This document shows positions 33,411-41,160 of a stretch of DNA of 64,000 bases, piece by piece. Origin of the DNA: Pseudochryseolinea flava. Lineage in GTDB: Bacteria; Bacteroidota; Bacteroidia; Cytophagales; Cyclobacteriaceae. The stretch lies in assembly GCF_003286915.1 (NCBI RefSeq), contig NZ_QMFY01000015.1:1-64000 (forward strand), given 5' to 3'. Numbering within the stretch: the first letter of the stretch is position 1; each line of letters starts with the position of its first letter. The notes below the pieces were generated by a model. That model worked only from the letters and a program-made list of their open reading frames with translations, was not told where the DNA came from and ran no database searches. The position numbers and the translations under genes were made by a program.

Positions 33411-34868
33411 ATGAAAAAAACGTTTTTGATGGCTGCCGCATTCTTGGCTGGCCTCACCGTGAAGGCGCAACAATTGAACATTCCACCGTTGCCAACACCA
33501 ACAGAAGGAAAAACCGCATCTGTTTACACAACGGCCGAAAATACTGATCTTCGGTTGTCTTCGACTGGCACGTTAGAGTTTAAACCTGCAGGCCAACCGT
33601 TGGAGTCTGAAATTTCAATCTTCGTTAATCCTGAAATTCATTTCCAGAGTTTCATCGGAATTGGTGGTGCGATCACCGATGCCTCCGCGGAAACATTTGC
33701 AAAACTGACAAAGGAACAACAGACCGAGATTTTAAAGGCGTACTACGACAAACAAAGTGGCATCGGTTATACGATCATTCGTACCAACATTCACAGCTGC
33801 GATTTTAGCAGTGGGAGCTACACCTACGTCTCTGATGAAAGCAAGGATTTAAAATCTTTCAACATCGACCACGACAGAAAGTTTCGTATTCCGATGATTA
33901 AGCAGGCGACGCAAGCCGCTGGCGGTAGCATCTTATTGTATGCGAGCCCATGGAGTCCGCCGCCGTTCATGAAAGACAATAAACACATGTTGAAGGGTGG
34001 TAAACTTTTGCCAGCATATTACGACGCCTGGGCAAATTATTATGTGAAGTTCATTAAAGCATATGAAGCTGAAGGTATGCCGATCTGGGGAATTACGATC
34101 CAGAATGAACCGATGGCAACGCAGCGTTGGGAATCTTGTATTTACACCGCAGAGGAAGAAAGAGATTTCTTGAAAAATCATCTTGGCCCTGTGATGCACA
34201 AGAACGGCTTTGCGGATAAGAAGATCGTTGTGTGGGATCACAACCGCGACCTGATGACCTATCGTGCCAATGTCATCTTCTCCGATCCTGAGGCAGCAAA
34301 ATATGCGTGGGGTATGGGCTTTCATTGGTACGAGACTTGGGCTGGCGGTCAACCCATGTTTGAAAATGTTGGCAACGTAAAGCAATCTTTCCCTACAAAA
34401 AATCTGCTGTTCACAGAAGGTTGTGTAGAACGTTTTGATCCTGCGAAATATCAGCTGTGGGCAAATGGTGAAAGATATGGTCGGTCAATGATCAACGACT
34501 TTAACAACGGAACTACGGGTTGGACCGATTGGAACGTACTACTTGATCAGACAGGTGGTCCAAATCACGTGGGTAATTTTTGTTTTGCACCAATCCACGC
34601 CGACACCAAAGAAGGGAAAGTTATTTACACTCCATCATTCTACTACATCGGTCATTTCTCAAAATTCATCCGTCCGAATGCAAAACGCATTAGTTCTACC
34701 AGCAGCAGAAGCCCATTGCTCACAACATCTTTTGTGAACGAAGATGGCAAATTTGTTACGGTGGTTATGAACCAGAGCGACGATAAGGTTACGTATAATC
34801 TCTACAAGGCAAATGAGAAAGTTGTGGTTACGATTCAGCCACATGCTATTCAAACGTTGGTGTACTAA
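33411..34868 (+). CDS. Secreted GH30 family glycoside hydrolase (glucosylceramidase-like)
   Basis: This 485-residue protein starts with a signal peptide (MKKTFLMAAAFLAGLTVKA). The GH30 clan-A barrel is shown by FIGIGGAITDASAETFAKL, YASPWSPPPFMK, WGITIQNEPMAT with acid/base E233, and NLLFTEGCVE with nucleophile E336. The small beta domain of the family closes the C-terminus. Homologues in Bacteroidota cleave beta-glucosides, glucosylceramide-like lipids or beta-1,6-glucans, and specificity cannot be fixed here. A terminator follows directly. It is a free-standing gene without SusC/SusD neighbours. Confidence 0.92.
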   Translation: MKKTFLMAAAFLAGLTVKAQQLNIPPLPTPTEGKTASVYTTAENTDLRLSSTGTLEFKPAGQPLESEISIFVNPEIHFQSFIGIGGAITDASAETFAKLTKEQQTEILKAYYDKQSGIGYTIIRTNIHSCDFSSGSYTYVSDESKDLKSFNIDHDRKFRIPMIKQATQAAGGSILLYASPWSPPPFMKDNKHMLKGGKLLPAYYDAWANYYVKFIKAYEAEGMPIWGITIQNEPMATQRWESCIYTAEEERDFLKNHLGPVMHKNGFADKKIVVWDHNRDLMTYRANVIFSDPEAAKYAWGMGFHWYETWAGGQPMFENVGNVKQSFPTKNLLFTEGCVERFDPAKYQLWANGERYGRSMINDFNNGTTGWTDWNVLLDQTGGPNHVGNFCFAPIHADTKEGKVIYTPSFYYIGHFSKFIRPNAKRISSTSSRSPLLTTSFVNEDGKFVTVVMNQSDDKVTYNLYKANEKVVVTIQPHAIQTLVY

Positions 34869-34890
34869 GATAACCCTACGATCATTAACA

Positions 34891-34919
34891 AAGTCAGCTT
34901 CTGCGAGGCTGACTTTTTT
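34891..34919 (+). terminator. Rho-independent terminator of the GH30 gene
   Basis: AAGTCAGC at 34891-34898 pairs with GCTGACTT at 34908-34915 around a 9-base loop and runs into TTTTT. Its T tract is also placed where a -33 element of the next gene could lie. Confidence 0.88.
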
Positions 34920-34951
34920 ATTGCGCATTTTTGTTTTACTTTTTAAGTACG

Positions 34952-35713
34952 ATGCGAAGATTTGAAAACAAAACTGTCATAGTAACGGGCGCAGGTTGTG
35001 GAATTGGATTTGCCATTGCAAAGCTGATGGCGGACAATGGCGCTCGGGTTGTGCTCAATGATCTTGATGAAGCCTTATGCAATCAAGCAGTAGCGAAGAT
35101 CAATGCAGAACAAGGTACATGTATTGGTGTGGCTGGAGATGCGGGAGACATTGTGTTTATAGAACATCTTGTACGTGAAACAATAAAGCAATATGACGCG
35201 ATTGATGTGGTGGTCGCGAATGCTGGTATTACCTTGTTTGGTGATTTTTTTGATTACCCACTCGAATCTCTCTACAAAGTGTTGCACACCAATATCGGGG
35301 GAACCTTTCTCCTTGCACAGCGGTGCGCGCGCGTGATGAAAGATAAACAACGCGGTGGATGCATTTTGCTGATGTCGTCTGTCACTGCACATCAAGCGCA
35401 CAAAAATCTTGCGGCCTATGCCATGACGAAGGCGGCTATCGAAATGCTGGCGAAAAATCTAGTGATAGAACTTTCGCCTTACAAGATTCGTATCAACGCG
35501 ATCGCGCCGGGCGCTACGGCAACAGAAAGAACACAAACGGATGCTGATTATGTGAGCAATTGGTCGGCATACACGCCCTTACAACGACCGGCTTCGAGCA
35601 ATGACATTGCTAACGCGGCGCTCTTTCTCGCCTCTGATGATGCACGTCATATCACGGGCCAAACATTAGTAATTGATGGTGGGTGGACTGCGATTAGCCC
35701 GTCACCATATTAA
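34952..35713 (+). CDS. Short-chain dehydrogenase/reductase
   Basis: This 253-residue classical SDR has the cofactor loop VTGAGCGIG near residue 14, NAG (VVANAGITL), and the catalytic Ser-Tyr-Lys triad in LLMSSVTAHQAHKNLAAYAM and the following K. The C-terminus ends with the family's TGQTLVIDGGW. The Asp after the second strand (VVLNDLD) favours NAD(H) over NADP(H). The substrate is unknown. ATG 34952 is preferred over a TTG seven codons upstream. Its last four bases overlap the esterase gene on the other strand. Confidence 0.9.
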   Translation: MRRFENKTVIVTGAGCGIGFAIAKLMADNGARVVLNDLDEALCNQAVAKINAEQGTCIGVAGDAGDIVFIEHLVRETIKQYDAIDVVVANAGITLFGDFFDYPLESLYKVLHTNIGGTFLLAQRCARVMKDKQRGGCILLMSSVTAHQAHKNLAAYAMTKAAIEMLAKNLVIELSPYKIRINAIAPGATATERTQTDADYVSNWSAYTPLQRPASSNDIANAALFLASDDARHITGQTLVIDGGWTAISPSPY

Positions 35714-36603
35714 TTCCTACGCTTCAAGTACGCGATACTCTCCGACACAATTATGGTTTGTGCTTCTTCACTAAAATCATGTCCCTCATTTTCGATAAGC
35801 TCAAGTTCATTGGCAAGTTTGTTCCATTGTGTGAGCTGCTGAAATAGAATTTCTGATTGCTGATAAGGAACAGATTGATCTGACTTACCGTGAATAAAAA
35901 ATGTAGGAACAGATGATGGGCTCACATGGTTAATAGGACTCGCGTCTTTGAATTTTTCTAAGTCGTCGCTCCCTACCAAATTATATAGCAACGTTGGGAA
36001 GACATCGTTTTCGAGCAGGCCTTCAAGGTCTGTTGGTGCCGATAGCGAGATAACAGATTTCACTTGCCCGCGCGGATTGTTGCGATATGCATAGAGCAAT
36101 CCAAGGTGCGCACCTGCGCTATGACCGAAAAGATGTACACTGTTACTGTTGTAAACGTACTGCGAAGCATTTTCTGATAAGAATTTCAAAGCCGTATCGA
36201 TATCGTCGAGAAGTTGAATGTAATTGATGTTAGCCTCTACGTTGGCAGGGCGATAGTTAATGGCAGCTGCTACAAAACCTTCGTCAACAAAATCATCGAC
36301 GATAGCGGAAAATTGTTCTTTCGACCCTTCACGCCATCCACCACCGTGAATGAATAGTACTATCCGCGTTTCTTTTGTACGTCCCGCAGGTAGATAGAGA
36401 TCCATCGTGTTGTACGTGTCTGGACCGTAAGATAAATCATTCAAGGTAAGCTCTTCTGCCGTATTTGTGCGCGCATCCTTGTCGTCTTCGTCGCAACTGG
36501 TTTGTAGAAATGTAATGCAGATCAATGCGAATACAACCGACATTGCTCGTTTCACTAATCTTTTAGGAAGTGCCGGTTGCTCTTGAAAATTTATATGCGC
36601 CAT
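35710..36603 (-). CDS. Alpha/beta-hydrolase (carboxylesterase) lipoprotein
   Basis: This protein of 297 residues has a basic N-terminus (KRLVKRA), a hydrophobic stretch and the lipobox LQTSC. Catalytic features of the hormone-sensitive-lipase/BD-FAE-like type are HGGGW (oxyanion hole), GHSAGAH with the nucleophile Ser, Asp in GKSDQSVP and His in NEGHDF. It should hydrolyse esters, perhaps acetyl or ferulate groups of plant polysaccharides, at the cell envelope. ATG 36603 is chosen because it includes the basic n-region; ATG 36543 is the alternative. It meets the SDR gene tail to tail. Confidence 0.85.
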   Translation of the reverse strand: MAHINFQEQPALPKRLVKRAMSVVFALICITFLQTSCDEDDKDARTNTAEELTLNDLSYGPDTYNTMDLYLPAGRTKETRIVLFIHGGGWREGSKEQFSAIVDDFVDEGFVAAAINYRPANVEANINYIQLLDDIDTALKFLSENASQYVYNSNSVHLFGHSAGAHLGLLYAYRNNPRGQVKSVISLSAPTDLEGLLENDVFPTLLYNLVGSDDLEKFKDASPINHVSPSSVPTFFIHGKSDQSVPYQQSEILFQQLTQWNKLANELELIENEGHDFSEEAQTIIVSESIAYLKRRN

Positions 36604-36845
36604 TGGATAAAAGTTTCTTGGCAGCACGTTTAAAAATATCTTGCCAACAACCCCTTGAAACGTGTTATTCATGTAGTAAATGCAGATTTCAAGAGTGAAC
36701 AATCGATAGAAACAATTTATTGGAAGCTTGTTTTATCACGCGAATAGTAAGCATATTTGAGAAAAATCCTCCTACTTTCGAGTTTAACCTTTAACCGGCC
36801 GGCTTGTTGATGTGACATCGTCAAAGGTGCTGTTACACTTCTTCC

Positions 36846-37317
36846 ATGAAATCGCTAATTTTTATTTTGCTACTCTGCGCAGTGTCGTCGCTATCCAGTG
36901 TTGTTATTGCGCAACCTTCCGAAATCATTCATAAGAATATCATTTTTCAACAACTACCCGAGAAGCGTAGCCTTTCACAAAGTTCGATCAATTGCGTTCT
37001 GCAGGATCGAGAGAAACTTTCGTGAAGCAGGCGTTGGAAACTATGCTGTAGAAGATCTTGGGAAAGATGCTGGGATGAGTCGAACGCAGCTGTATCGAAA
37101 GTTGAAAGCGATTACAGGACAATCAGCAAATGAGTTTATCCGGACGATGCGTTTAAAACGTGCAGCGCAGTTGCTTGAGCAACAACAACTCACTGTCGCC
37201 GAAGTAACGTATGAGGTAGGATTCACAGATTTGCAGCACTTTCGAGAATGTTTTAAAAAACTCTTCGGTGTGACCCCGTCGGAATATGCGCAGCGCGGAC
37301 CGGAGAATCCGGCATAA
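36846..37317 (+). pseudogene. Hybrid two-component (HTCS) regulator reduced to its two ends
   Basis: From ATG 36846 the sequence encodes a signal peptide (MKSLIFILLLCAVSSLSSVV) and the first beta-propeller (Reg_prop-type) motif of HTCS proteins (NIIFQQLPEKRSLSQSSINC, then VLQDRE), ending at TGA 37023-37025. In another frame, from about 37006, it encodes IERNFREAGVG and a full AraC-type DNA-binding domain (LGKDAGMSRTQLYRKLKAI, VGFTDLQHFRECFKKLFGV). These are the beginning and end of a protein normally about 1300-1400 residues long. The propeller, kinase and receiver are gone. The two pieces meet at ATCGAGAG (37006-37013), which fits both reading contexts and looks like a deletion junction. The remnant AraC domain may or may not be translated. 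Confidence 0.85.
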
Positions 37318-37403
37318 CAACTGCGTATTATTAGACGATATTTGGTAGTTTTACTTTTTAAAGTCGCATCAACGCGACAATCATTCAAGCGTAGTATAAG
37401 AAC

Positions 37404-38240
37404 ATGTCATTAGAAATCAGCGCGATTTGTACCGATATCGATGGTACTTTACTGGATAGTCAGCGACAACTTTCGCAACAAACAATTGCCACGGTAAAAA
37501 GATTAGAAAATAAAATTCCATTTGTTTTGGCGTCGTCGAGAATGCCTGCAGCGATGCGTCATCTCCAGGCTGAGTTGGGAATTCTGAAAGATCCATTGAT
37601 TGCCTTTAATGGCGGCTATGTCATCCAGTACATTGAGGGAAACGATACGCCGGTAGTCTACGATTCAGTTGAGATTCCTGTGTCGATCGTCGCGGCGATT
37701 GTTGAGCTTACCAATGGAAGGGAAGTTAGTGTAAGTCTTTATAATCGTGATGACTGGTACGCGCCAGCGCGCGACTACTGGACAGAGCGTGAGGAAAAGA
37801 TCACCAAGGTGACATCAGTAATTAAAGCGCCCGCAGAAGTAATCGAACTTTGGAAAACGAATGGCAAAGGCGCGCACAAGGTAATGTGTATGGGTAAGGA
37901 GCAGCAAATTGATTTTATCGAGCGCGAGTTGAATAACCGTTTTCCGAACGACCTTCATAACTATCGATCAAGACCAACCTATCTCGAAATTGCGCCCAAG
38001 GCTATATCGAAAGGGAGTGCATTGGAGATGATCATGAAAAAGCTTTACGGTAAATCGCTAGAACGAGTCATGTCTTTCGGCGATAATTACAACGACATCG
38101 AAATGCTGCGGATGTCTGGAATAGGTATCGCCGTGTCTAACGCGCGTCGAGAGGTGCTCGATGTGGCCAGTGAAGTGACCGACAAAAGCACGGATGACGG
38201 TGTTGCAAAAAGCATCGCTAAATATTGCTTTAATGCGTAA
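37404..38240 (+). CDS. Cof-type HAD-IIB hydrolase
   Basis: This 278-residue HAD phosphatase has motif I TDIDGTLLDS with the nucleophile Asp, motif II ASSRMP, a Cof-type cap domain (about 85-195), the Lys of motif III in AISKGSALEMIMKKL, and motif IV FGDNYNDIEML. Such enzymes dephosphorylate sugar phosphates, FMN or pyridoxal phosphate in the cytosol. It overlaps by 11 bases, tail to tail, with the metallophosphoesterase gene. Confidence 0.9.
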   Translation: MSLEISAICTDIDGTLLDSQRQLSQQTIATVKRLENKIPFVLASSRMPAAMRHLQAELGILKDPLIAFNGGYVIQYIEGNDTPVVYDSVEIPVSIVAAIVELTNGREVSVSLYNRDDWYAPARDYWTEREEKITKVTSVIKAPAEVIELWKTNGKGAHKVMCMGKEQQIDFIERELNNRFPNDLHNYRSRPTYLEIAPKAISKGSALEMIMKKLYGKSLERVMSFGDNYNDIEMLRMSGIGIAVSNARREVLDVASEVTDKSTDDGVAKSIAKYCFNA

Positions 38241-38997
38241 CTTCTAGCGGTACTTCCTTCAATTCATACAAGAAGTAAGGCACGGCATAGCCAGCTTTTG
38301 CCAATATCGGTTTGGATACATTATACACTTCTGTTCCGTTGGCCGTCTTTCCTTCTAACGTTCCTGCATGTGCATGGCCGTGAAAGGCAGCTGTTACTTT
38401 AATTCGCGTCAATGGTTCGGCTAGGCGCGAACATCCGAGGAAGGGATAGATCGCCTCTGGTTCTCCAACGACAGTTTGCTTTATGGGAGCATAATGGAAT
38501 ACGGCTATTTTATGAACAACATTATGCTGGGCGTCTAATCGTGTCAGGGCACGTTCTAAGTGCAAAGCTTCATCAACCGCTTCTTGAACAAACGCTTTCA
38601 TGGCACCTTCGCCGAACATCGACAGCATGTGATTGTCGAAACCACCACCGAAGCCCTTCACACCTGCAAAGCCTACATCTCCAATCACAACAGCTTCGCC
38701 GTCTAGCACGTGTACACGTTCATTGTGCAACGCTTGACGGATGAGCTTATGTCTTCCTTTTTCAAAATCGTGGTTACCCAATACACACACCACAGGAATC
38801 GTACAAGCTTTTAATTCATCGGCAAGTACTTGGGCTTCTACCTCGTCACCGGTGTCAGTAAGATCGCCGCAGATCACAAGAACATCGGCGTTCTTCGAAA
38901 TGTCTTTGAAGTAGTCAATCCATTTTCCTTTATCAGTATCGCGCACGTGCAGATCGCCAACGGCCGCAATACGCGCAATTCTATTTTCTCCATTCAT
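38230..38997 (-). CDS. Calcineurin-like metallophosphoesterase
   Basis: This 255-residue protein has all metal-binding blocks of the superfamily: VGDLHVRD, ICGDLTDTGDE, LGNHDFEKG, VFHYAPI and FHGHAHAG. No signal peptide is present, so it acts in the cytosol. It is a phosphodiesterase or phosphatase of unknown substrate. ATG 38997 is preferred to the longer frame, which runs into the upstream gene. That gene, for a nucleotidyltransferase-fold protein, ends 2 bases before this start, suggesting an operon of two nucleotide- or phosphate-handling enzymes. Confidence 0.88.
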   Translation of the reverse strand: MNGENRIARIAAVGDLHVRDTDKGKWIDYFKDISKNADVLVICGDLTDTGDEVEAQVLADELKACTIPVVCVLGNHDFEKGRHKLIRQALHNERVHVLDGEAVVIGDVGFAGVKGFGGGFDNHMLSMFGEGAMKAFVQEAVDEALHLERALTRLDAQHNVVHKIAVFHYAPIKQTVVGEPEAIYPFLGCSRLAEPLTRIKVTAAFHGHAHAGTLEGKTANGTEVYNVSKPILAKAGYAVPYFLYELKEVPLEVTH

Positions 38998-38999
38998 GT

Positions 39000-39746
39000 C
39001 TATACAGTTTTTATGGTTGTCACTTTGTAATCCCATTCTTTGATATCCACCATGTATTGTGTTTGGTCAATGATAGGTCCGCGACAAACACGTTCAACAG
39101 GTGGTGGTAATGCATATTGATCGTGAGCCCGTGACATAAGTTCTTCGAAGATCCACGTTGGAATGATCTGATGATATTCTGACGGATACACAAATTGGAA
39201 TACCAGGATGTGCGCTAGCAGCAAGTGCCAATGCTGATCCATCCGAGATAGCAATCTTTTCCAATCTAAATTCTTTCCTTGCTTCAGCAACAAGTGATTT
39301 ACATCCGCACCGTCGAATCGTTCGCGGTTTTGAACATAGATTTTGCACCACAATAGTTCTACAGCTGGGATGTATTTTACTTTTCTTCCTTCGAGTTCAT
39401 CGTCGGGAGCATTGTCGAGCCACGTGTCATCGACGCGGCAAATGTTGTTCACAGTATCAAATATGATATCAATGAAGTGATCGTCTTTAAAGATTTTTGC
39501 GAGCCATCGTACATCGGTGAGTTCAGTTTTGTAACCCTTGTCGGCAAAGAATTTCAAAATCTTTGGATAATCGCTAGCCTTACAAAAAATGTCGAGATCC
39601 TTTGTGTCGCGTTGTATTCCTGTGTAAAACGCCTGCGCAAAACCACCACCCAACATGTACGGTATGCCCGATTCGTTTAAGAGGTCAAGTGATTCGTGAT
39701 AAAAACCACGCGCCTCCGCCTTTTTCTCTTCCGTCATTATCTCCAT
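39000..39746 (-). CDS. Nucleotidyltransferase-fold protein
   Basis: This 248-residue protein has a nucleotidyltransferase core: MLGGGFAQAFYTG carries the GG motif, and TKDLDIF holds the metal-binding Asp pair. DHFIDIIFD provides the third acidic residue. Similar proteins are annotated as uncharacterised nucleotidyltransferases and some are toxins of type IV toxin-antitoxin pairs. Here the neighbour is a metallophosphoesterase, not an antitoxin. Both ATG 39746 and ATG 39737 are possible starts. It is translated just upstream of the metallophosphoesterase. Confidence 0.75.
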   Translation of the reverse strand: MEIMTEEKKAEARGFYHESLDLLNESGIPYMLGGGFAQAFYTGIQRDTKDLDIFCKASDYPKILKFFADKGYKTELTDVRWLAKIFKDDHFIDIIFDTVNNICRVDDTWLDNAPDDELEGRKVKYIPAVELLWCKIYVQNRERFDGADVNHLLLKQGKNLDWKRLLSRMDQHWHLLLAHILVFQFVYPSEYHQIIPTWIFEELMSRAHDQYALPPPVERVCRGPIIDQTQYMVDIKEWDYKVTTIKTV

Positions 39747-39919
39747 ACCAAGAGCATTTAAAAGACGGTGCCAGTAAAAAAGTTTGGTCTTGAATCGATT
39801 GGTGACGCTTTCGAAATCGGTTGGTAATAAAATAACCAACCCTAAAAAGTAGCGATGGCAACTTTAATATTGATAAGTTGCCTGTCAACACAGCTACCCA
39901 TAATCTCAATGGATGTTGA

Positions 39920-40342
39920 TTACAGTGCGCTTCCGCCGGTGTGCGGCACCATGCCGAATACAACTTTCTTTAGTACGTCGATGGTAACAGGTTTTACCAG
40001 GTATTCTTTTACGTCCTGAAGTGACCCCGCACGATTAACGTCTTTGGGATGATTGGAAGAGCTGATAATATAAATGTCTATCTTCTTTAAAAGCTGATTT
40101 TTAATAGCGGAATATTCCTGCAAAAATGTCCATCCATCCATCTCTGGCATGTAGATATCAAGCAGTATAACGTCGGGAAGGTGTTCAACAGATTTTTTGT
40201 GGTGCAGTAAATACTCCACGGCACCATGGGCGCGATCATAAATCGTGATGATATTCGCCAACTCTCCTAGCTCGGCCAGTCGCTTAATGTAAAACGATGA
40301 CATCGGGTCGTCGTCAATTATCCAGAGGTTAGCAATTTTCAT
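39920..40342 (-). CDS. Single-domain response regulator
   Basis: This 140-residue receiver has DDD at 10-12, phosphoacceptor D62 (ILLDIYMPEMDG), Ser in IISSSNHP and Lys in YLVKPV. ATG 40342 gives the normal start MKIANLWIIDDD. The two histidine kinases at 41161-44427, on the same strand across the decayed intergenic region, are its nearest possible partners. Confidence 0.88.
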   Translation of the reverse strand: MKIANLWIIDDDPMSSFYIKRLAELGELANIITIYDRAHGAVEYLLHHKKSVEHLPDVILLDIYMPEMDGWTFLQEYSAIKNQLLKKIDIYIISSSNHPKDVNRAGSLQDVKEYLVKPVTIDVLKKVVFGMVPHTGGSAL

Positions 40343-40683
40343 CGATATTGTGATTGAAAAATTCCTCAAGTTTACAGAATTCGCGGTCGATGGTATCTAT
40401 TGTCACAGTAAGGAATGTGATTCATGTATTGTTTCGCCGCAAATTCAATTATTTAGGTGTCAAATTGAGGGGAAAAAGCACTTCTTGGTCAAAATTCCAT
40501 TGTCGGTGACCGTAAAAGTAGCCCTATCAACTAAATCGGTGTAGCAAAATGAGCTACATCTCCCTGTTTAGGACTCCACCTTCATGGGGTCAGCCTTATA
40601 ACAGTGTCTAACAGAAAATAATTGTGCCCCGTTCCCGATACCTTTTGCAACCTCAGCGGTACTACCTGCATCTTTCAGCTGCT

Positions 40684-40887
40684 ATGTTCAAAAATTACGT
40701 ACTCATCACCGTTCGGAAAGATCTTTAAGAGGGACTATTCATTCATCAATGTCGCCGCCTATCAATTGGTATCACCTGCAGCCTGTTGATTTTTACTGTG
40801 GTCTTCGATGAACTTTCATTCAATAGATTCTTGAGTAAATCCGATCGCTTAATGTCAAATGAAGTACGGATATTGCCGGTCTGGTAG
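40684..40887 (+). pseudogene. N-terminal remnant of an FtsX/MacB-type ABC permease
   Basis: ATG 40684 opens MFKNYVLITVRK, the typical first residues of Cytophagales FtsX permeases, then reaches TAA at 40726. In the next frame (from 40721) IFKRDYSFINVAA continues the family pattern. From 40759 the first frame returns with LSIGITCSLLIFTVVFDELS, then FNRFLSKSDRL, matching the end of helix 1 and the DELSFDRF-SDRIYRL motif. Two compensating frameshifts and the lack of the remaining 700 residues show a dead fragment. The intact relative at 2186-4873 has the equivalent sequence at its residues 86-150. Confidence 0.75.
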
Positions 40888-40985
40888 TTCCCAATCTGGA
40901 AAAATATAATGATTGATTGAAATGTGAATCAGGATCGATGCCTTCTGGGATGCATGAAGGTATAGTCATTCACCAGAGTAGCTGG

Positions 40986-41005
40986 CTTACGTTATACAAT
41001 GTAAG
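40986..41005. repeat. Imperfect palindrome next to tandem repeats
   Basis: CTTACGTTATACAATGTAAG is an inverted repeat with arms CTTAC/GTAAG and partial inner symmetry. It runs directly into the first 11-bp repeat unit. Confidence 0.45.
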
Positions 41006-41068
41006 TACAGGATGAGTACAGGATAAGTACAGGATAAGTATAAGATAAGTGCAGGGTGAGTATAAGAT
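41003..41068 (+). repeat. Six tandem 11-bp repeats
   Basis: Six consecutive units of 11 bases follow each other: AAGTACAGGAT, GAGTACAGGAT, AAGTACAGGAT, AAGTATAAGAT, AAGTGCAGGGT and GAGTATAAGAT. The first three are nearly identical and the last three diverge. The unit length is about one DNA helical turn. The array lies in non-coding DNA 93 bases from the end of the kinase gene at 41161. It may be a protein-binding array, a slippage product or a spacer; there is no sign of CRISPR. Confidence 0.85.
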
Positions 41069-41160
41069 CTCGCATCCATTAATGTAGAGTGATTGGCGGA
41101 TACAGCGCGCGCGGAGGTTGAGATCAATCCAGAATTGGGAAATTTGAGCGGGAAGAAGTT

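Larger units (their letters stand above)
40343..41160. other. Decayed intergenic region
   Basis: This stretch of about 820 bases has no intact gene. It holds an FtsX permease remnant (40684-40887), a 20-base palindrome (40986-41005) and six 11-bp tandem repeats (41003-41068). A small hairpin at 40540-40558 (TGTAGC/GCTACA) also occurs. The rest shows nothing that I can identify. Confidence 0.6.

Noticed and set aside
36846-37025. A short secreted 59-residue protein
   Set aside because: The sequence equals the N-terminus of HTCS regulators and the matching C-terminus follows directly, so a deletion remnant explains it better.
39819-39841. Hairpin GGTTGGT/ACCAACC upstream of the nucleotidyltransferase gene as a terminator
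   Set aside because: No T tract directly follows on the minus strand and the stem is only seven pairs, so I could not assign it a role.
41003-41068. CRISPR-like array
   Set aside because: The repeats are 11 bases long and directly joined without spacers, and no cas genes are near.
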